Positions 1 through 8,268 of a stretch of 64,000 nucleotides of DNA are shown here, piece after piece; position 1 is the stretch's first letter, and every line of letters begins with the position of its first letter. Source of the DNA: Cupriavidus taiwanensis LMG 19424 (lineage in GTDB: Bacteria > Pseudomonadota > Gammaproteobacteria > Burkholderiales > Burkholderiaceae); assembly GCF_000069785.1 (NCBI RefSeq), contig NC_010530.1, positions 1,854,001 through 1,918,000 of the forward strand. Reading direction: 5' to 3'. A model generated the notes under the pieces. The model was not told the DNA's origin. It ran no database searches and worked only from the letters and a program-made list of their open reading frames with translations. Both the position numbers and the translations under genes were made by a program.

Positions 1-962
1 TCGTCGTCGCCGGCAAGGTGGTGCCGACCGACTGGCTCGAGGTGATCTTCAATCCGTCGTTCCCCTATCGCCTGGCACACATGGTCATCGCGGCGCTGCT
101 GTCCACGGCGCTGTTCGTCGCGGCGGCGTCGGCCTGGCAGCTGTTGCATGGCCGCGCCGTGCCCGCCGCGCGCAAGATGCTGTCGATGGCGCTGTGGATG
201 GTGCTGGTGGCCGCGCCGCTGCAAGCGGTGGTAGGCGACGCGCATGGGCTCAACACGCTGGCGCACCAGCCCGCCAAGATCGCGGCGATGGAAGGCCACT
301 GGAATACCGCCCCCAGCGGCGACAAAGGCGGCTTCCCGCTGATCGTCTTTGGCATTCCCGACATGGAACGCGAGGAAACCCGCTACGCCATCGAGATCCC
401 GCGCCTGGGCAGCCTGATCCTGACGCACAGCCTGGACGGCCAGATTCGCGGGCTCAAGGACTTCCCGAAGGAGGACCGTCCCAACGCCACCGTGGTGTTC
501 TTCACCTTCCGCGCCATGGTGGGCCTGGGCGTGGCGATGATCCTGTTCGGCCTGCTCGGCTGGATCCTGCGCCGCAACGGCGCCGTGTACCGCTCGCGGG
601 CGTTCCTGCGGCTGGCGGTGGCGATGGGGCCCGCCGGCCTGATCGCGCTGCTGGCCGGCTGGATGACCACCGAGATCGGTCGCCAGCCGTGGGTGGTCTA
701 TGGACTGATGCGCACCCACGATGCCGTCTCCGCGCATCAGGCGGGCCCGGTGGCGCTGTCGCTGGCGCTGTTCGTGGTGGTCTATTTCGTCTGCTTTGGC
801 GTGGGCATCCGCTACATGCTGAAGCTGGCCAGCGCCGGCCCCGCGCCTGACGCGCATTCGCACGACGCGCCGTCCTACGGTCCTGGCAGCGTCGTTCCCG
901 CCGCCATGGCCGCGGCTTCCACACCCAACGCGATGGCCCCGCACGGCCGCCGCGAGTCTTGA
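1..962 (+). CDS. cydA: Cytochrome bd-type quinol oxidase subunit I (5' end outside the window)
   Basis: This is the C-terminal part, about 320 residues, of the di-heme subunit that oxidises quinol and reduces O2 in the inner membrane; the reading frame is open back to base 1. Visible family marks are a His in PYRLAHM (heme b558 ligand position), the KIAAMEG segment of the quinol loop, the Met in FFTFRAM (second b558 ligand) and the conserved GWMTTEIGRQPW block. The stretch between the quinol-loop motif and TFRAM is short, which fits the CIO (cyanide-insensitive) subclass rather than long-loop E. coli CydA. It is followed 13 bases later by cydB. The family call is firm; the CIO assignment is inferred from loop length and from the DUF2474 gene downstream. 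Confidence 0.95.
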   Translation, partial: VVAGKVVPTDWLEVIFNPSFPYRLAHMVIAALLSTALFVAAASAWQLLHGRAVPAARKMLSMALWMVLVAAPLQAVVGDAHGLNTLAHQPAKIAAMEGHWNTAPSGDKGGFPLIVFGIPDMEREETRYAIEIPRLGSLILTHSLDGQIRGLKDFPKEDRPNATVVFFTFRAMVGLGVAMILFGLLGWILRRNGAVYRSRAFLRLAVAMGPAGLIALLAGWMTTEIGRQPWVVYGLMRTHDAVSAHQAGPVALSLALFVVVYFVCFGVGIRYMLKLASAGPAPDAHSHDAPSYGPGSVVPAAMAAASTPNAMAPHGRRES

Positions 963-975
963 ACAGGTGATCGAC

Positions 976-1983
976 ATGGGTATCAACCTTCCCGTTATCT
1001 GGGCCGCCCTGATCTTCTTCGGCGTGATGATGTACGTCATCATGGACGGATTCGACCTCGGCATCGGCATCCTCTTTCCCTTCGTCGGCGACCGCCATGA
1101 CCGCGACGTGATGATGAATACCGTCGCGCCGGTGTGGGACGGCAATGAAACCTGGCTGGTGCTGGGCGGCGCCGCGCTGCTGGGCGCCTTCCCGCTGGCG
1201 TATTCGGTGCTGCTCAGCGCCTTCTACCTGCCGCTGGTGTTCATGCTGCTGGGGCTCATTTTCCGCGGCGTCGCGTTCGAATTCCGCTTCAAGGCCAGCG
1301 ACCGCAGCCGCCCGTACTGGGACGCCGCATTCACCTGGGGCTCGGTGGTCGCCGCCTTCTTCCAGGGCGTGACGCTGGGGGCCTATATCGACGGCATCGC
1401 CATGGACGGCGCCACCTTCAGCGGCGGCGCGCTCGACTGGCTGGCGCCGTTCCCGCTGTTCTGCGGCGTCGGCGTGGTGATCACGTACGCATTCCTCGGT
1501 GTCACCTGGCTCATCATGAAGACCGAGGGCCGGCTGCAGTGGACCATGCTGCGCGTGACCAACGTACTGACCGGCGTGATGCTGGCGATGGTGGGTGCGG
1601 TCAGCATCTGGACGCCGCTGACCCACCCGGAGATCGCGCAGCGCTGGTTTGCGCTGCCCAACCTGGTGTTCTTCCTGCCGGTGCCGCTGCTGGTGCTGGG
1701 TTCGGCCTGGGGCATCTACCGGTCGCTGCGCCGGCAGCCCAATGTGTCGCCGTTCCTGTATGCGCTGCTGATGGTCTTCATGGGCTATACCGGGCTGGCC
1801 ATCAGCATCTGGCCCAACATCATCCCGCCGTCGGTCTCGATCTTCGACGCCTCGTCGCCGCCGCAAAGCCAGGGCTTCGCGCTGGTCGGCACGCTCTTCA
1901 TCGTGCCGATCATCCTGGCCTACACCTCGTGGTCGTACTACGTGTTCCGCGGCAAGGTCCGCCGCGGCGAGGGGTACCACTGA
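976..1983 (+). CDS. cydB: Cytochrome bd-type quinol oxidase subunit II
   Basis: Integral membrane partner of CydA, 335 residues, with many hydrophobic segments. The N terminus carries the family hallmark MDGFDLGIG, followed by the conserved WDGNETWLV block and the FRGVAFEFR segment. A GTG at 967 would add three residues. ATG 976 is preferred because an AGGTGA ribosome-binding site (965-970) sits five bases in front of it. The stop overlaps the start of the next small gene by one base (TGATG), indicating translational coupling. The protein stabilises the hemes in subunit I. Confidence 0.95.
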   Translation: MGINLPVIWAALIFFGVMMYVIMDGFDLGIGILFPFVGDRHDRDVMMNTVAPVWDGNETWLVLGGAALLGAFPLAYSVLLSAFYLPLVFMLLGLIFRGVAFEFRFKASDRSRPYWDAAFTWGSVVAAFFQGVTLGAYIDGIAMDGATFSGGALDWLAPFPLFCGVGVVITYAFLGVTWLIMKTEGRLQWTMLRVTNVLTGVMLAMVGAVSIWTPLTHPEIAQRWFALPNLVFFLPVPLLVLGSAWGIYRSLRRQPNVSPFLYALLMVFMGYTGLAISIWPNIIPPSVSIFDASSPPQSQGFALVGTLFIVPIILAYTSWSYYVFRGKVRRGEGYH

Positions 1984-2132
1984 TGGCCAGGACTGCGCAC
2001 AAGAAGGCGAGCGCACCGCTGGCGGCCCGCCTCGGCTGGCTGCTGGCGCTGTGGCTGGCCGGAGTCGGCACGGTGTTCGCCTGCGCCAGCCTGATGAAGC
2101 TGCTGATGCGCGCCGCGGGCCTCGCGCACTGA
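1983..2132 (+). CDS. DUF2474 family small membrane protein of the bd oxidase
   Basis: A 49-residue protein: a basic N terminus (MARTAHKKAS), one transmembrane helix rich in Leu and Trp (about residues 17-37) and a short tail. Size, position directly after cydB and sequence style fit DUF2474, the small subunit-like proteins encoded with CIO-type bd oxidases. They are analogous to CydX, which stabilises the oxidase. It starts on the last base of the cydB stop codon, with GAGGGG eight bases upstream as ribosome-binding site. The role as a third oxidase subunit is inferred by analogy with CydX. Confidence 0.8.
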   Translation: MARTAHKKASAPLAARLGWLLALWLAGVGTVFACASLMKLLMRAAGLAH

Positions 2133-2137
2133 CGCCC

Positions 2138-4210
2138 ATGTCCGCTTCCCGCCCGCTCTCTCCCGCCACGCCACGGCCACGCCCTGCCGGGATGGCCGGC
2201 GCGCTCGGCGCGGCGTGGGCGGGCGCCCCCGACCTTGCGCCGTGGCTGCACTCGCTCAAGGTGTTCGGCGCGGCGATGCTGGCGCTCGGCACGGCGCTGG
2301 CGCTGGGCCTGCCGCGGCCCTACTGGGCCATGGCGACGGTCTACCTGGTATCCAGCCCGCTCGCCGGGGCGACGCATGCCAAGGGCGCCTACCGCGTCAT
2401 CGGCACGCTGCTGGGGGCCATCGGCGCGGTGGCGCTGGTGCCCTGGCTGGTCGACCAGCCCATGCTGCTGATGGCGGCGATCGCCTGCTGGACCGGCACC
2501 CTGCTCTACCTGTCCTTGCTGGAGCCGGCACCGCGCAACTACATCTGCCTGCTGGCCGCCTATACGCTGCCGATCGTGGCGCTGCCGACCGTGACCCACC
2601 CCGGCACGGTGTTCGACATCGCGCTGACGCGCATCGAGGAGATCGTGATCGGCATCGTCTGCGCCAGCGTGGTCAGCGCGGTGGTGTTCCCGTCGCGCAC
2701 CGCGCCGGCGCTGGCCGCACGCGCGGCAGCATGGATGGACCACGCCTCGCGCTGGACCACCGACATGCTGGCCGGCGGCGCCAGCGCGGGGCAACGCCAC
2801 GACAGCTTCAGCACGCTCGCCGCCGATATCCTCGCGCTGGAAACCCAGATGGCGCAGCTCGCCTATGAATCCGGCAACGCGCACACGCTGCGGCGCGCAC
2901 GCGCGCTGCACCAGCGCATGACCGCGCTGCTGCCGCTGGTGCTGGCACTGGCCGACACCGCGGACGCGCTGCGCCGGCATCGGGCCGGCATGCCTGAGCA
3001 CGTCGCGCAGCGCCTGCGCGCCACGCTGGCCTGGATCGCCGGTGCGGCCGGCTCGTCGCGCCCGCCGCCGTCGTGGTACCCGGCGGGCCGGGCACCGGCC
3101 GCGCCCGCCGACTGGCACGCGCGGCTGGTTGCGGCGGCCTGCGTCTACCTCGATGAACTGGGCGACCTCTGGCAGGACTGCCGCCTGCTGCAGGCCAGCC
3201 TGCGCCAGGGCGGCAGCGACCCCGCGGCGCTGCGTTACCGCGTGGAGCCGGCCGGCCAGGCGCGGCACCATGACCACGCGCAGCTATTGTTCCGCGCCGC
3301 CACGGCGGGCTCGGCGACGCTGGTGGCCGGCCTGCTGTGGATGGCATCCGGCTGGGTCGACGGCGCCGTGCCGGTCGGCCTGGCGGCGCTGGCCAGCTGC
3401 TTCATCGCCTGCACGCCCGAGCCGCGGCTGGTGGCCGGCCGCGTGATCGCGTGGAGCGTGGCCTGCGCGCTGCTGTCCTGGTACTACCAGTTCGTGGTGC
3501 TGCAGCTGGCCCATGACTTCGGCTCGCTCGCCGCGCTGCTGTTCGGGCCTTACCTGGTGATCGGCGCGATGACCACGCAGCCGCGCTTCGCGTTGTTCGG
3601 CGTGCTGCTGGCCGTGACCGCGGCGTCGTTCCCAGGGCCGCAGAACCTGGGGACGGCGAGTTTTGCCGGCATTTTCAATGGCAGCCTGGCGAGCCTGGCG
3701 GCACTGGTATTCGCCGCGCTGTGGGCGGTGCTGATGCAGCCGTTCGGCCAGCAGCTGGTGGCATACCGGCTGGCGCGCGCCAACTGGAACGAGATCGCGC
3801 TGGCCGCCCATCCGCGCGCGCCGGTCAACAGCGCGCGGCTGCGCGGCCGCCTGCTGGACCGCCTGCTGCGCCAGTGGCCGCCGCTGACGCGCCGCAACCA
3901 TGCCAGCCATGAACAGGCGGCCAATGCGCTGGCCGACTTCCTGGTCGAAGTTGCCGTGCTGGCGCTGCGGCGCGCCACGGACCGTGCAGTTGCCCGCGTG
4001 CTTGCCGGGGTCGCACGGCACTACCGCCGCTGCGCGCGTGCCGGCCATGCCATCCCGCCGGCGCCGGCGCTGGCTGCGCAGATCGACGCGGCATTCGCGG
4101 CGCTGGCCACCCCCGCACATGGCAGCCCGCGTGCCGCCCTGGCGGCGCTGGCCACGCTGCGCCTTGCCCTCTATCCCCATGACCAGGACGGACGCCATGC
4201 ACGCCACTGA
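2138..4210 (+). CDS. FUSC family membrane protein (AaeB-like efflux pump component)
   Basis: A 690-residue inner-membrane protein of the fusaric-acid-resistance/AaeB family. It has two clusters of hydrophobic helices, about residues 35-190 and 395-540, each followed by a soluble helical region. The family exports aromatic carboxylic acids and related weak acids together with a periplasmic HlyD-type adaptor, encoded two genes downstream. The ATG at 2138 lies five bases after the DUF2474 stop. The open frame runs further upstream, but only by overlapping that gene. It overlaps the DUF1656 gene by 14 bases. The exported substrate cannot be read from sequence. Confidence 0.88.
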   Translation: MSASRPLSPATPRPRPAGMAGALGAAWAGAPDLAPWLHSLKVFGAAMLALGTALALGLPRPYWAMATVYLVSSPLAGATHAKGAYRVIGTLLGAIGAVALVPWLVDQPMLLMAAIACWTGTLLYLSLLEPAPRNYICLLAAYTLPIVALPTVTHPGTVFDIALTRIEEIVIGIVCASVVSAVVFPSRTAPALAARAAAWMDHASRWTTDMLAGGASAGQRHDSFSTLAADILALETQMAQLAYESGNAHTLRRARALHQRMTALLPLVLALADTADALRRHRAGMPEHVAQRLRATLAWIAGAAGSSRPPPSWYPAGRAPAAPADWHARLVAAACVYLDELGDLWQDCRLLQASLRQGGSDPAALRYRVEPAGQARHHDHAQLLFRAATAGSATLVAGLLWMASGWVDGAVPVGLAALASCFIACTPEPRLVAGRVIAWSVACALLSWYYQFVVLQLAHDFGSLAALLFGPYLVIGAMTTQPRFALFGVLLAVTAASFPGPQNLGTASFAGIFNGSLASLAALVFAALWAVLMQPFGQQLVAYRLARANWNEIALAAHPRAPVNSARLRGRLLDRLLRQWPPLTRRNHASHEQAANALADFLVEVAVLALRRATDRAVARVLAGVARHYRRCARAGHAIPPAPALAAQIDAAFAALATPAHGSPRAALAALATLRLALYPHDQDGRHARH

Positions 4211-4409
4211 ATTCGACCTGTATGGCGTGTTCGTGCCCGCCACCGTGGTGTGGATGCTGGTCGCGTTCGCGGTCACCGCCGCACTGCGTGCCGCGCTGGT
4301 CCGGGTCGGCTTCTACCGCATCGTATGGCACCGGTCCTTGTTCAACCTCTCGCTGTACATCCTCGTATTGGGCGCCATCGTCGCGCTCGTCTGGCAGGCC
4401 CCATCATGA
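4197..4409 (+). CDS. DUF1656 family small membrane protein (AaeX-like)
   Basis: A 70-residue protein with two predicted membrane helices (about 12-32 and 50-67) separated by a basic loop, typical of DUF1656/AaeX. These proteins are encoded between FUSC pumps and their HlyD partners; their exact function is unknown. The start overlaps the end of the FUSC gene and its TGA overlaps the next ATG (ATGA), so the three genes form one translationally coupled set. The start EFDLYGVFVPA matches the usual family opening, which supports ATG 4197. Confidence 0.85.
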   Translation: MHATEFDLYGVFVPATVVWMLVAFAVTAALRAALVRVGFYRIVWHRSLFNLSLYILVLGAIVALVWQAPS

Positions 4410-5236
4410 TTCGAAAGCTCTCGCTGCTCGTCCCGGTTGCGGTGACCCTGGCCGCGGTGGCCGCCGCGGCGCTGACCGCCTGGCACCTGTGGCAGTACTA
4501 CACCGCGGCGCCATGGACTCGCGACGGCCACGTGCGCGCCGCGGTGATCCAGGTCGCGCCCGATGTCTCGGGTCCGGTCACGGCCGTGCTGATCGGCGAC
4601 AACGCACGGGTGCAACGCGGCCAGGTGCTCTTCGAGGTGGATCCGGAGCGCTTCCGCCTGCGCCTGAAGCAGGCGCAGGCCGAGGCCGCGTCGGCACGCG
4701 CGGCACTGGCGCTGACGCGGCGGCTCCCCAATGCGGACGCCGCCGCTGCCGTATCTGCCGCACAGGCGCGCCTCGACCAGGCCCAGGCCGCCGTCGACGT
4801 CGCCGCGCTGGACCTGGCGCGCTGCCGCGTCACCAGCCCGGTCGACGGCCAGGTCAGCGACCGCCTGCCGCGCGCCGGCGACTTCGCCACCCGCGGCAAG
4901 CCGGCCCTGTCGGTGGTGGCAAGCGGCTCGCAATACGTCGAGGGCTATTTCGAGGAGACCAAGCTGCCCGCTATCCGGATCGGCAGCGCCGCCGAAGTGC
5001 ATGTCATGGGCCAGCCAGCGCCCCTGCACGGACATGTGCAGAGCATCGCGCCCGGCATCGAGGACCAGGACCGTGCGCTCGGACCGAACCTGCTGCCGAG
5101 CGTTAACCCGACTTTCAACTGGGTGCGGCTGGCGCAACGCATTCCGGTGCGCATCGCGCTCGATCCGGTCCCGGACGGGGTCCGGCTGATCGCCGGCCAG
5201 ACCGCCACGGTGCGCATCCGCGAGCCGCATCCCTGA
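4406..5236 (+). CDS. HlyD family periplasmic adaptor (AaeA-like membrane fusion protein)
   Basis: A 276-residue membrane fusion protein with an N-terminal signal-anchor helix (about 5-28). A biotinyl-lipoyl-like half domain follows (APWTRDGHVRAAVIQVAPDVSGPV), then a short alpha-helical hairpin (about 85-140) and the second lipoyl half with TSPVDGQVSD, and finally a beta-barrel domain. It would link the FUSC protein to an outer-membrane channel; no outer-membrane factor is encoded nearby. The start overlaps the DUF1656 stop by four bases. It ends the bd-oxidase/efflux gene string; 111 bases follow before moaA. Confidence 0.88.
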   Translation: MIRKLSLLVPVAVTLAAVAAAALTAWHLWQYYTAAPWTRDGHVRAAVIQVAPDVSGPVTAVLIGDNARVQRGQVLFEVDPERFRLRLKQAQAEAASARAALALTRRLPNADAAAAVSAAQARLDQAQAAVDVAALDLARCRVTSPVDGQVSDRLPRAGDFATRGKPALSVVASGSQYVEGYFEETKLPAIRIGSAAEVHVMGQPAPLHGHVQSIAPGIEDQDRALGPNLLPSVNPTFNWVRLAQRIPVRIALDPVPDGVRLIAGQTATVRIREPHP

Positions 5237-5347
5237 CGCCGTCGCGCCCGGGCGCCAACTGTTCTGCTTGCGCGCCAGCCGCTTTGTACGCCTGCGGCGC
5301 GGCCGCCGGCGCCTACGATGGACGGCATACGCCCACGGAGACTCCCC

Positions 5348-6463
5348 ATGCAAGCAACGCCCATGCAAGCAGCGCCTGTGCAAGCCTTGCCGGCCACGTC
5401 CGGCCATCCCGCCGCCGCGCCCGGCCCCAGCACGCCAGCGCTGCTGGACCAGCTCGGGCGTCCGCTGCGCGACCTGCGCCTGTCGGTGATCGATCAGTGC
5501 AATTTCCGCTGCACCTACTGCATGCCCAAGTCACGCTTCGGGCGCGACTATCCCTTCCTCACGCCAGCGCAACGCCTCTCCGACGACGAACTGCTGCGCA
5601 TTGTGCGCGCCTTTGTCGGCCTGGGGGTCGAGAAGGTGCGCCTGACCGGTGGCGAGCCGCTGCTGCGCAAGGGCATCGAGACCCTGGTCGAACGGATTGC
5701 CGCGATGCGCACGCGGGAGGGCAAGCCGGTGGCCGTGGCGATGACCACCAACGGCAGCCTGCTGGCGCGCAAGGCCCGCGCCCTGCGCGACGCCGGGCTG
5801 GGCCGGGTCACGGTCAGTCTCGACAGCCTGGACGACGGCATCTTCCGCGCCATGAACGATGTGGACGTTCCGGTCGGCCGCGTGCTGGAGGGTATCGAGG
5901 CGGCCCGCGCCGCCGGCCTGGCCCCGGTCAAGGTCAACTGCGTGGTCGAGCGCGGCACCAATGACGGCCAGGTGCTGCCGCTGGTCGAACACTTCCGCGG
6001 CAGCGGCGTCACGCTGCGCTTTATCGAGTATATGGACGTGGAAGGCCCCAGCGGCTGGTCGCAAGCGCGCGTGGTGCCGTCGGAGGAATTGCGCGGCAGG
6101 ATCGAGCGCGCGCATGCGCTGCTGCCGCTCGCCCGGCGCGCCGGCGAGACCGCCAGCAATTTCCTGCTGGCCGACGGCAGCCTGAAGCTAGGCTTTATCT
6201 CCAGCGTATCGCAGCCGTTCTGCGGCGACTGCACCCGCGCCCGCGTGTCGGTCGATGGCCGGCTGCACCTGTGCCTGTTTGCCACCCGTTCGGTCGACCT
6301 GCGCCAGCACCTGGACGCCGCGCGCCCGCAGCAAGACCTGGCGCTGGCGATCCGGCAGGCATGGCAGGCCCGCGGCGACCGCTACTCGGAACTGCGCGCG
6401 CAACAGCTTGCCAGCGGCAAGCGGCAATATCCCACGGTACGCATGTCGCTGGTCGGGGGCTGA
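5348..6463 (+). CDS. moaA: GTP 3',8-cyclase MoaA (molybdenum cofactor biosynthesis)
   Basis: Radical-SAM enzyme that turns GTP into the cyclic precursor of pyranopterin, the first step of molybdopterin synthesis. The 371-residue protein has the radical-SAM cluster motif C51-x3-C55-x2-C58, the LTGGEPLLR block and the C-terminal second cluster motif FCGDCTRARV...LCLF. It ends in Gly-Gly, which the family needs for activity. ATG 5348 has GGAG eight bases upstream. The first 15 codons are three copies of a 15-base unit (MQATP-MQAAP-VQALP), each beginning with a possible start codon, so initiation could slip to 5363 or 5378. It converges with the minus-strand moeA/fdhD operon. Confidence 0.95.
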   Translation: MQATPMQAAPVQALPATSGHPAAAPGPSTPALLDQLGRPLRDLRLSVIDQCNFRCTYCMPKSRFGRDYPFLTPAQRLSDDELLRIVRAFVGLGVEKVRLTGGEPLLRKGIETLVERIAAMRTREGKPVAVAMTTNGSLLARKARALRDAGLGRVTVSLDSLDDGIFRAMNDVDVPVGRVLEGIEAARAAGLAPVKVNCVVERGTNDGQVLPLVEHFRGSGVTLRFIEYMDVEGPSGWSQARVVPSEELRGRIERAHALLPLARRAGETASNFLLADGSLKLGFISSVSQPFCGDCTRARVSVDGRLHLCLFATRSVDLRQHLDAARPQQDLALAIRQAWQARGDRYSELRAQQLASGKRQYPTVRMSLVGG

Positions 6464-6488
6464 GCCGCGGCCCGGCGCCGGCACGCTG

Positions 6489-6761
6489 TCAGGCTTGCGG
6501 GAAAACCTGTGCGGCGAGCTCCGCGCCGGCCGGGGTCAGGCTCGCATGGCCGCGCCCTGCCTCGTCGATCGACATGTCGGCCAGTCCGGCCGCCTGCAGC
6601 TGCGTCAGCACGCGCCGCAGCACGCTCATCGGCAGGCCGGAACGCTTGGCGATCCGGGCCAGCGACCACGGGCCCCCGCCGTCGCGGCCAGCCTGGCACA
6701 GCACCTGGAGCACCGCGACGATGGCGGGATCGATATCGGCGTCTTGCATGCTAGCGTTCAT
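6489..6761 (-). CDS. Small winged-helix DNA-binding protein
   Basis: A protein of about 90 residues made almost entirely of one winged helix-turn-helix domain. It has a helix opening DPAIVAVLQVLCQAG, a recognition region LARIAKRSGLPMSVLRRVLTQLQAAGL and a wing followed by LTPAGAELAAQVF. It resembles MarR/Rrf2-type single-domain regulators, but I cannot name a family. It overlaps the end of the MocR gene by 11 bases and ends the molybdenum-cofactor operon. Starts at 6767 (GTG), 6761 and 6749 are possible; none has ideal ribosome-binding spacing. A role in controlling the fdh/moe genes is inferred only from position. Confidence 0.65.
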   Translation of the reverse strand: MNASMQDADIDPAIVAVLQVLCQAGRDGGGPWSLARIAKRSGLPMSVLRRVLTQLQAAGLADMSIDEAGRGHASLTPAGAELAAQVFPQA

Positions 6762-8196
6762 CCTCACTTTGCTCGCGGCTGCGCGCCAGCAGATGCTGCG
6801 CGATCTTGCCCAGCGTCTGCACCGCCGACTCGATGCCGGGCGACCATTCCCCGCTGTAGTTCAGCCGGATGCAGTGCCGGTAGGTCGCGCCCGGCGCGAA
6901 CATATGCCCCGGCGCCACGGTAATGCGGTGCTCCAGCGCGGCGTGGTACATCTCCATCGCGTCGATGCCCGCGGGCAGCTGTACCCACAGCACGTAGCCC
7001 CCCGCCGGTTGCGAGGTCGTGGTGCCGTCCGGAAAGAACCGCCGCACCGTGGCCGCCATGATGCTGGCCTGCTGCGCATAAGCCTTGCGCACGCGCCGCA
7101 GATGGAAGTCGTAGCCATCGTTCTTCAGGAACTCGGCGATCGCCAGCTGCGGGATCGCCGGCGTGGTCAGCGTATTGAGGAACTTGAGCCGTTCCACGGC
7201 CTCGCGGTAGCGCCCCGGCAGCGCCCAGCCGATGCGGTAGGCATTGGTCAGCGTCTTGGAAAACGAGGAACAATGCAGCACGATGCCGGCCTCGTCATAG
7301 GCCTTCAATGAACTGGGATGGGCCTCGCCGTAATACAGCTCGCCGTAGACGTCGTTCTCGATGACCGGTATGTCCTTTGCGGTCAGCATCGCCACCAGCG
7401 CACGCTTCCTCTCGTCCGGCATCTGGAAACCCAGCGGGTTCTGGAAGTTGGGCATCACCATGCAGGCGGCGACGCCCTTTTCATCGATCAGCCGCGCCAG
7501 CGCTTCGATGTCGATGCCCTCGGCGGGATCGGTCGCGACCTCGATGGCGCGCATGCCCAGCCGTTCGATGGCGTGCAGCATGGCGTAGTAGGTCGGGGAC
7601 TCCACCGCGATGGTATCGCCCGGTTTGGCCACCGCCTGCAGGCACAGGTTGATCGCCTCGGTCGCCCCAATGGTGACGATGACCTCGTTCGGGTCGATGG
7701 CGTAGCCGTTTTCGAGATAGCGGCGCGAGATCTGCCGGATCAGCTCGGGGCTGCCGGGCGGCAGGTCGTCCAGCATGGTCCACTTGGCATAGCGGCGCGC
7801 GATATTGTTGGCGTACTGGTTGATGCGCTGCCACGGGAACAGCGCGGGATCCGGATAGGGCGAACCCAGCGGCACGGCCTCGTCCGAGCGGATCGAGCGC
7901 AGCGTCGACAGCACCAGCGCGCTGACGTCCACCGCCGAAGGCCTGGCGCTCGGCCGCGACGGGCGCAGCGCGGCCACCGGCTCGCCCGCCCGCGCGCGCA
8001 CGAAGTAGCCGGACTGCGGCCGGCTTTCGATGATGCCGCGGCTTTCCAGCAGCACATAGGCGCGGATCACGGTGGTAATGCTCATGCGGTGGTGCTGGCT
8101 GGTCTGACGCACCGAGGGAATCCGCTCGCCGGGCAGCAGCACGCCCTGTTGCACCAGGGCCTCGATATCCGCAGCCAGCTTTTCATAGAGTTTCAC
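6751..8196 (-). CDS. MocR-type regulator (GntR DNA-binding domain fused to aminotransferase-like domain)
   Basis: A 481-residue protein. The N-terminal GntR winged helix (about 1-68) contains LPGERIPSVRQTSQHHRMS and ESRGIIESRPQSGYFV. The C-terminal fold-type-I aminotransferase domain (about 110-470) has the PLP-binding lysine K314 in SFSKTL and the NPLGF and GELYYGE segments. MocR proteins are PLP-dependent transcription factors. It lies 72 bases after moeA on the same strand, so it is probably co-transcribed with molybdenum-cofactor genes, an unusual partner for this family. Its target and ligand are unknown. Confidence 0.9.
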   Translation of the reverse strand: MKLYEKLAADIEALVQQGVLLPGERIPSVRQTSQHHRMSITTVIRAYVLLESRGIIESRPQSGYFVRARAGEPVAALRPSRPSARPSAVDVSALVLSTLRSIRSDEAVPLGSPYPDPALFPWQRINQYANNIARRYAKWTMLDDLPPGSPELIRQISRRYLENGYAIDPNEVIVTIGATEAINLCLQAVAKPGDTIAVESPTYYAMLHAIERLGMRAIEVATDPAEGIDIEALARLIDEKGVAACMVMPNFQNPLGFQMPDERKRALVAMLTAKDIPVIENDVYGELYYGEAHPSSLKAYDEAGIVLHCSSFSKTLTNAYRIGWALPGRYREAVERLKFLNTLTTPAIPQLAIAEFLKNDGYDFHLRRVRKAYAQQASIMAATVRRFFPDGTTTSQPAGGYVLWVQLPAGIDAMEMYHAALEHRITVAPGHMFAPGATYRHCIRLNYSGEWSPGIESAVQTLGKIAQHLLARSREQSEDER

Positions 8197-8268
8197 GCCG
8201 CGCTCCCCCTTGCTTGCCGTGCCCAGCGGCCCCCGCCCGTTGCCGGCGCGGCCCGCGCGCCGCAGCCC

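Noticed and set aside
1983..2132. CydX proper
   Set aside because: The sequence and length (49 residues, basic N terminus) fit DUF2474 better than the shorter CydX/YbgT consensus; the functional analogy remains.
502..2292. 596-codon minus-strand open frame over cydA/cydB
   Set aside because: Low-complexity Arg/Gln/Ala shadow of the plus-strand membrane proteins, with no start signal or motif.
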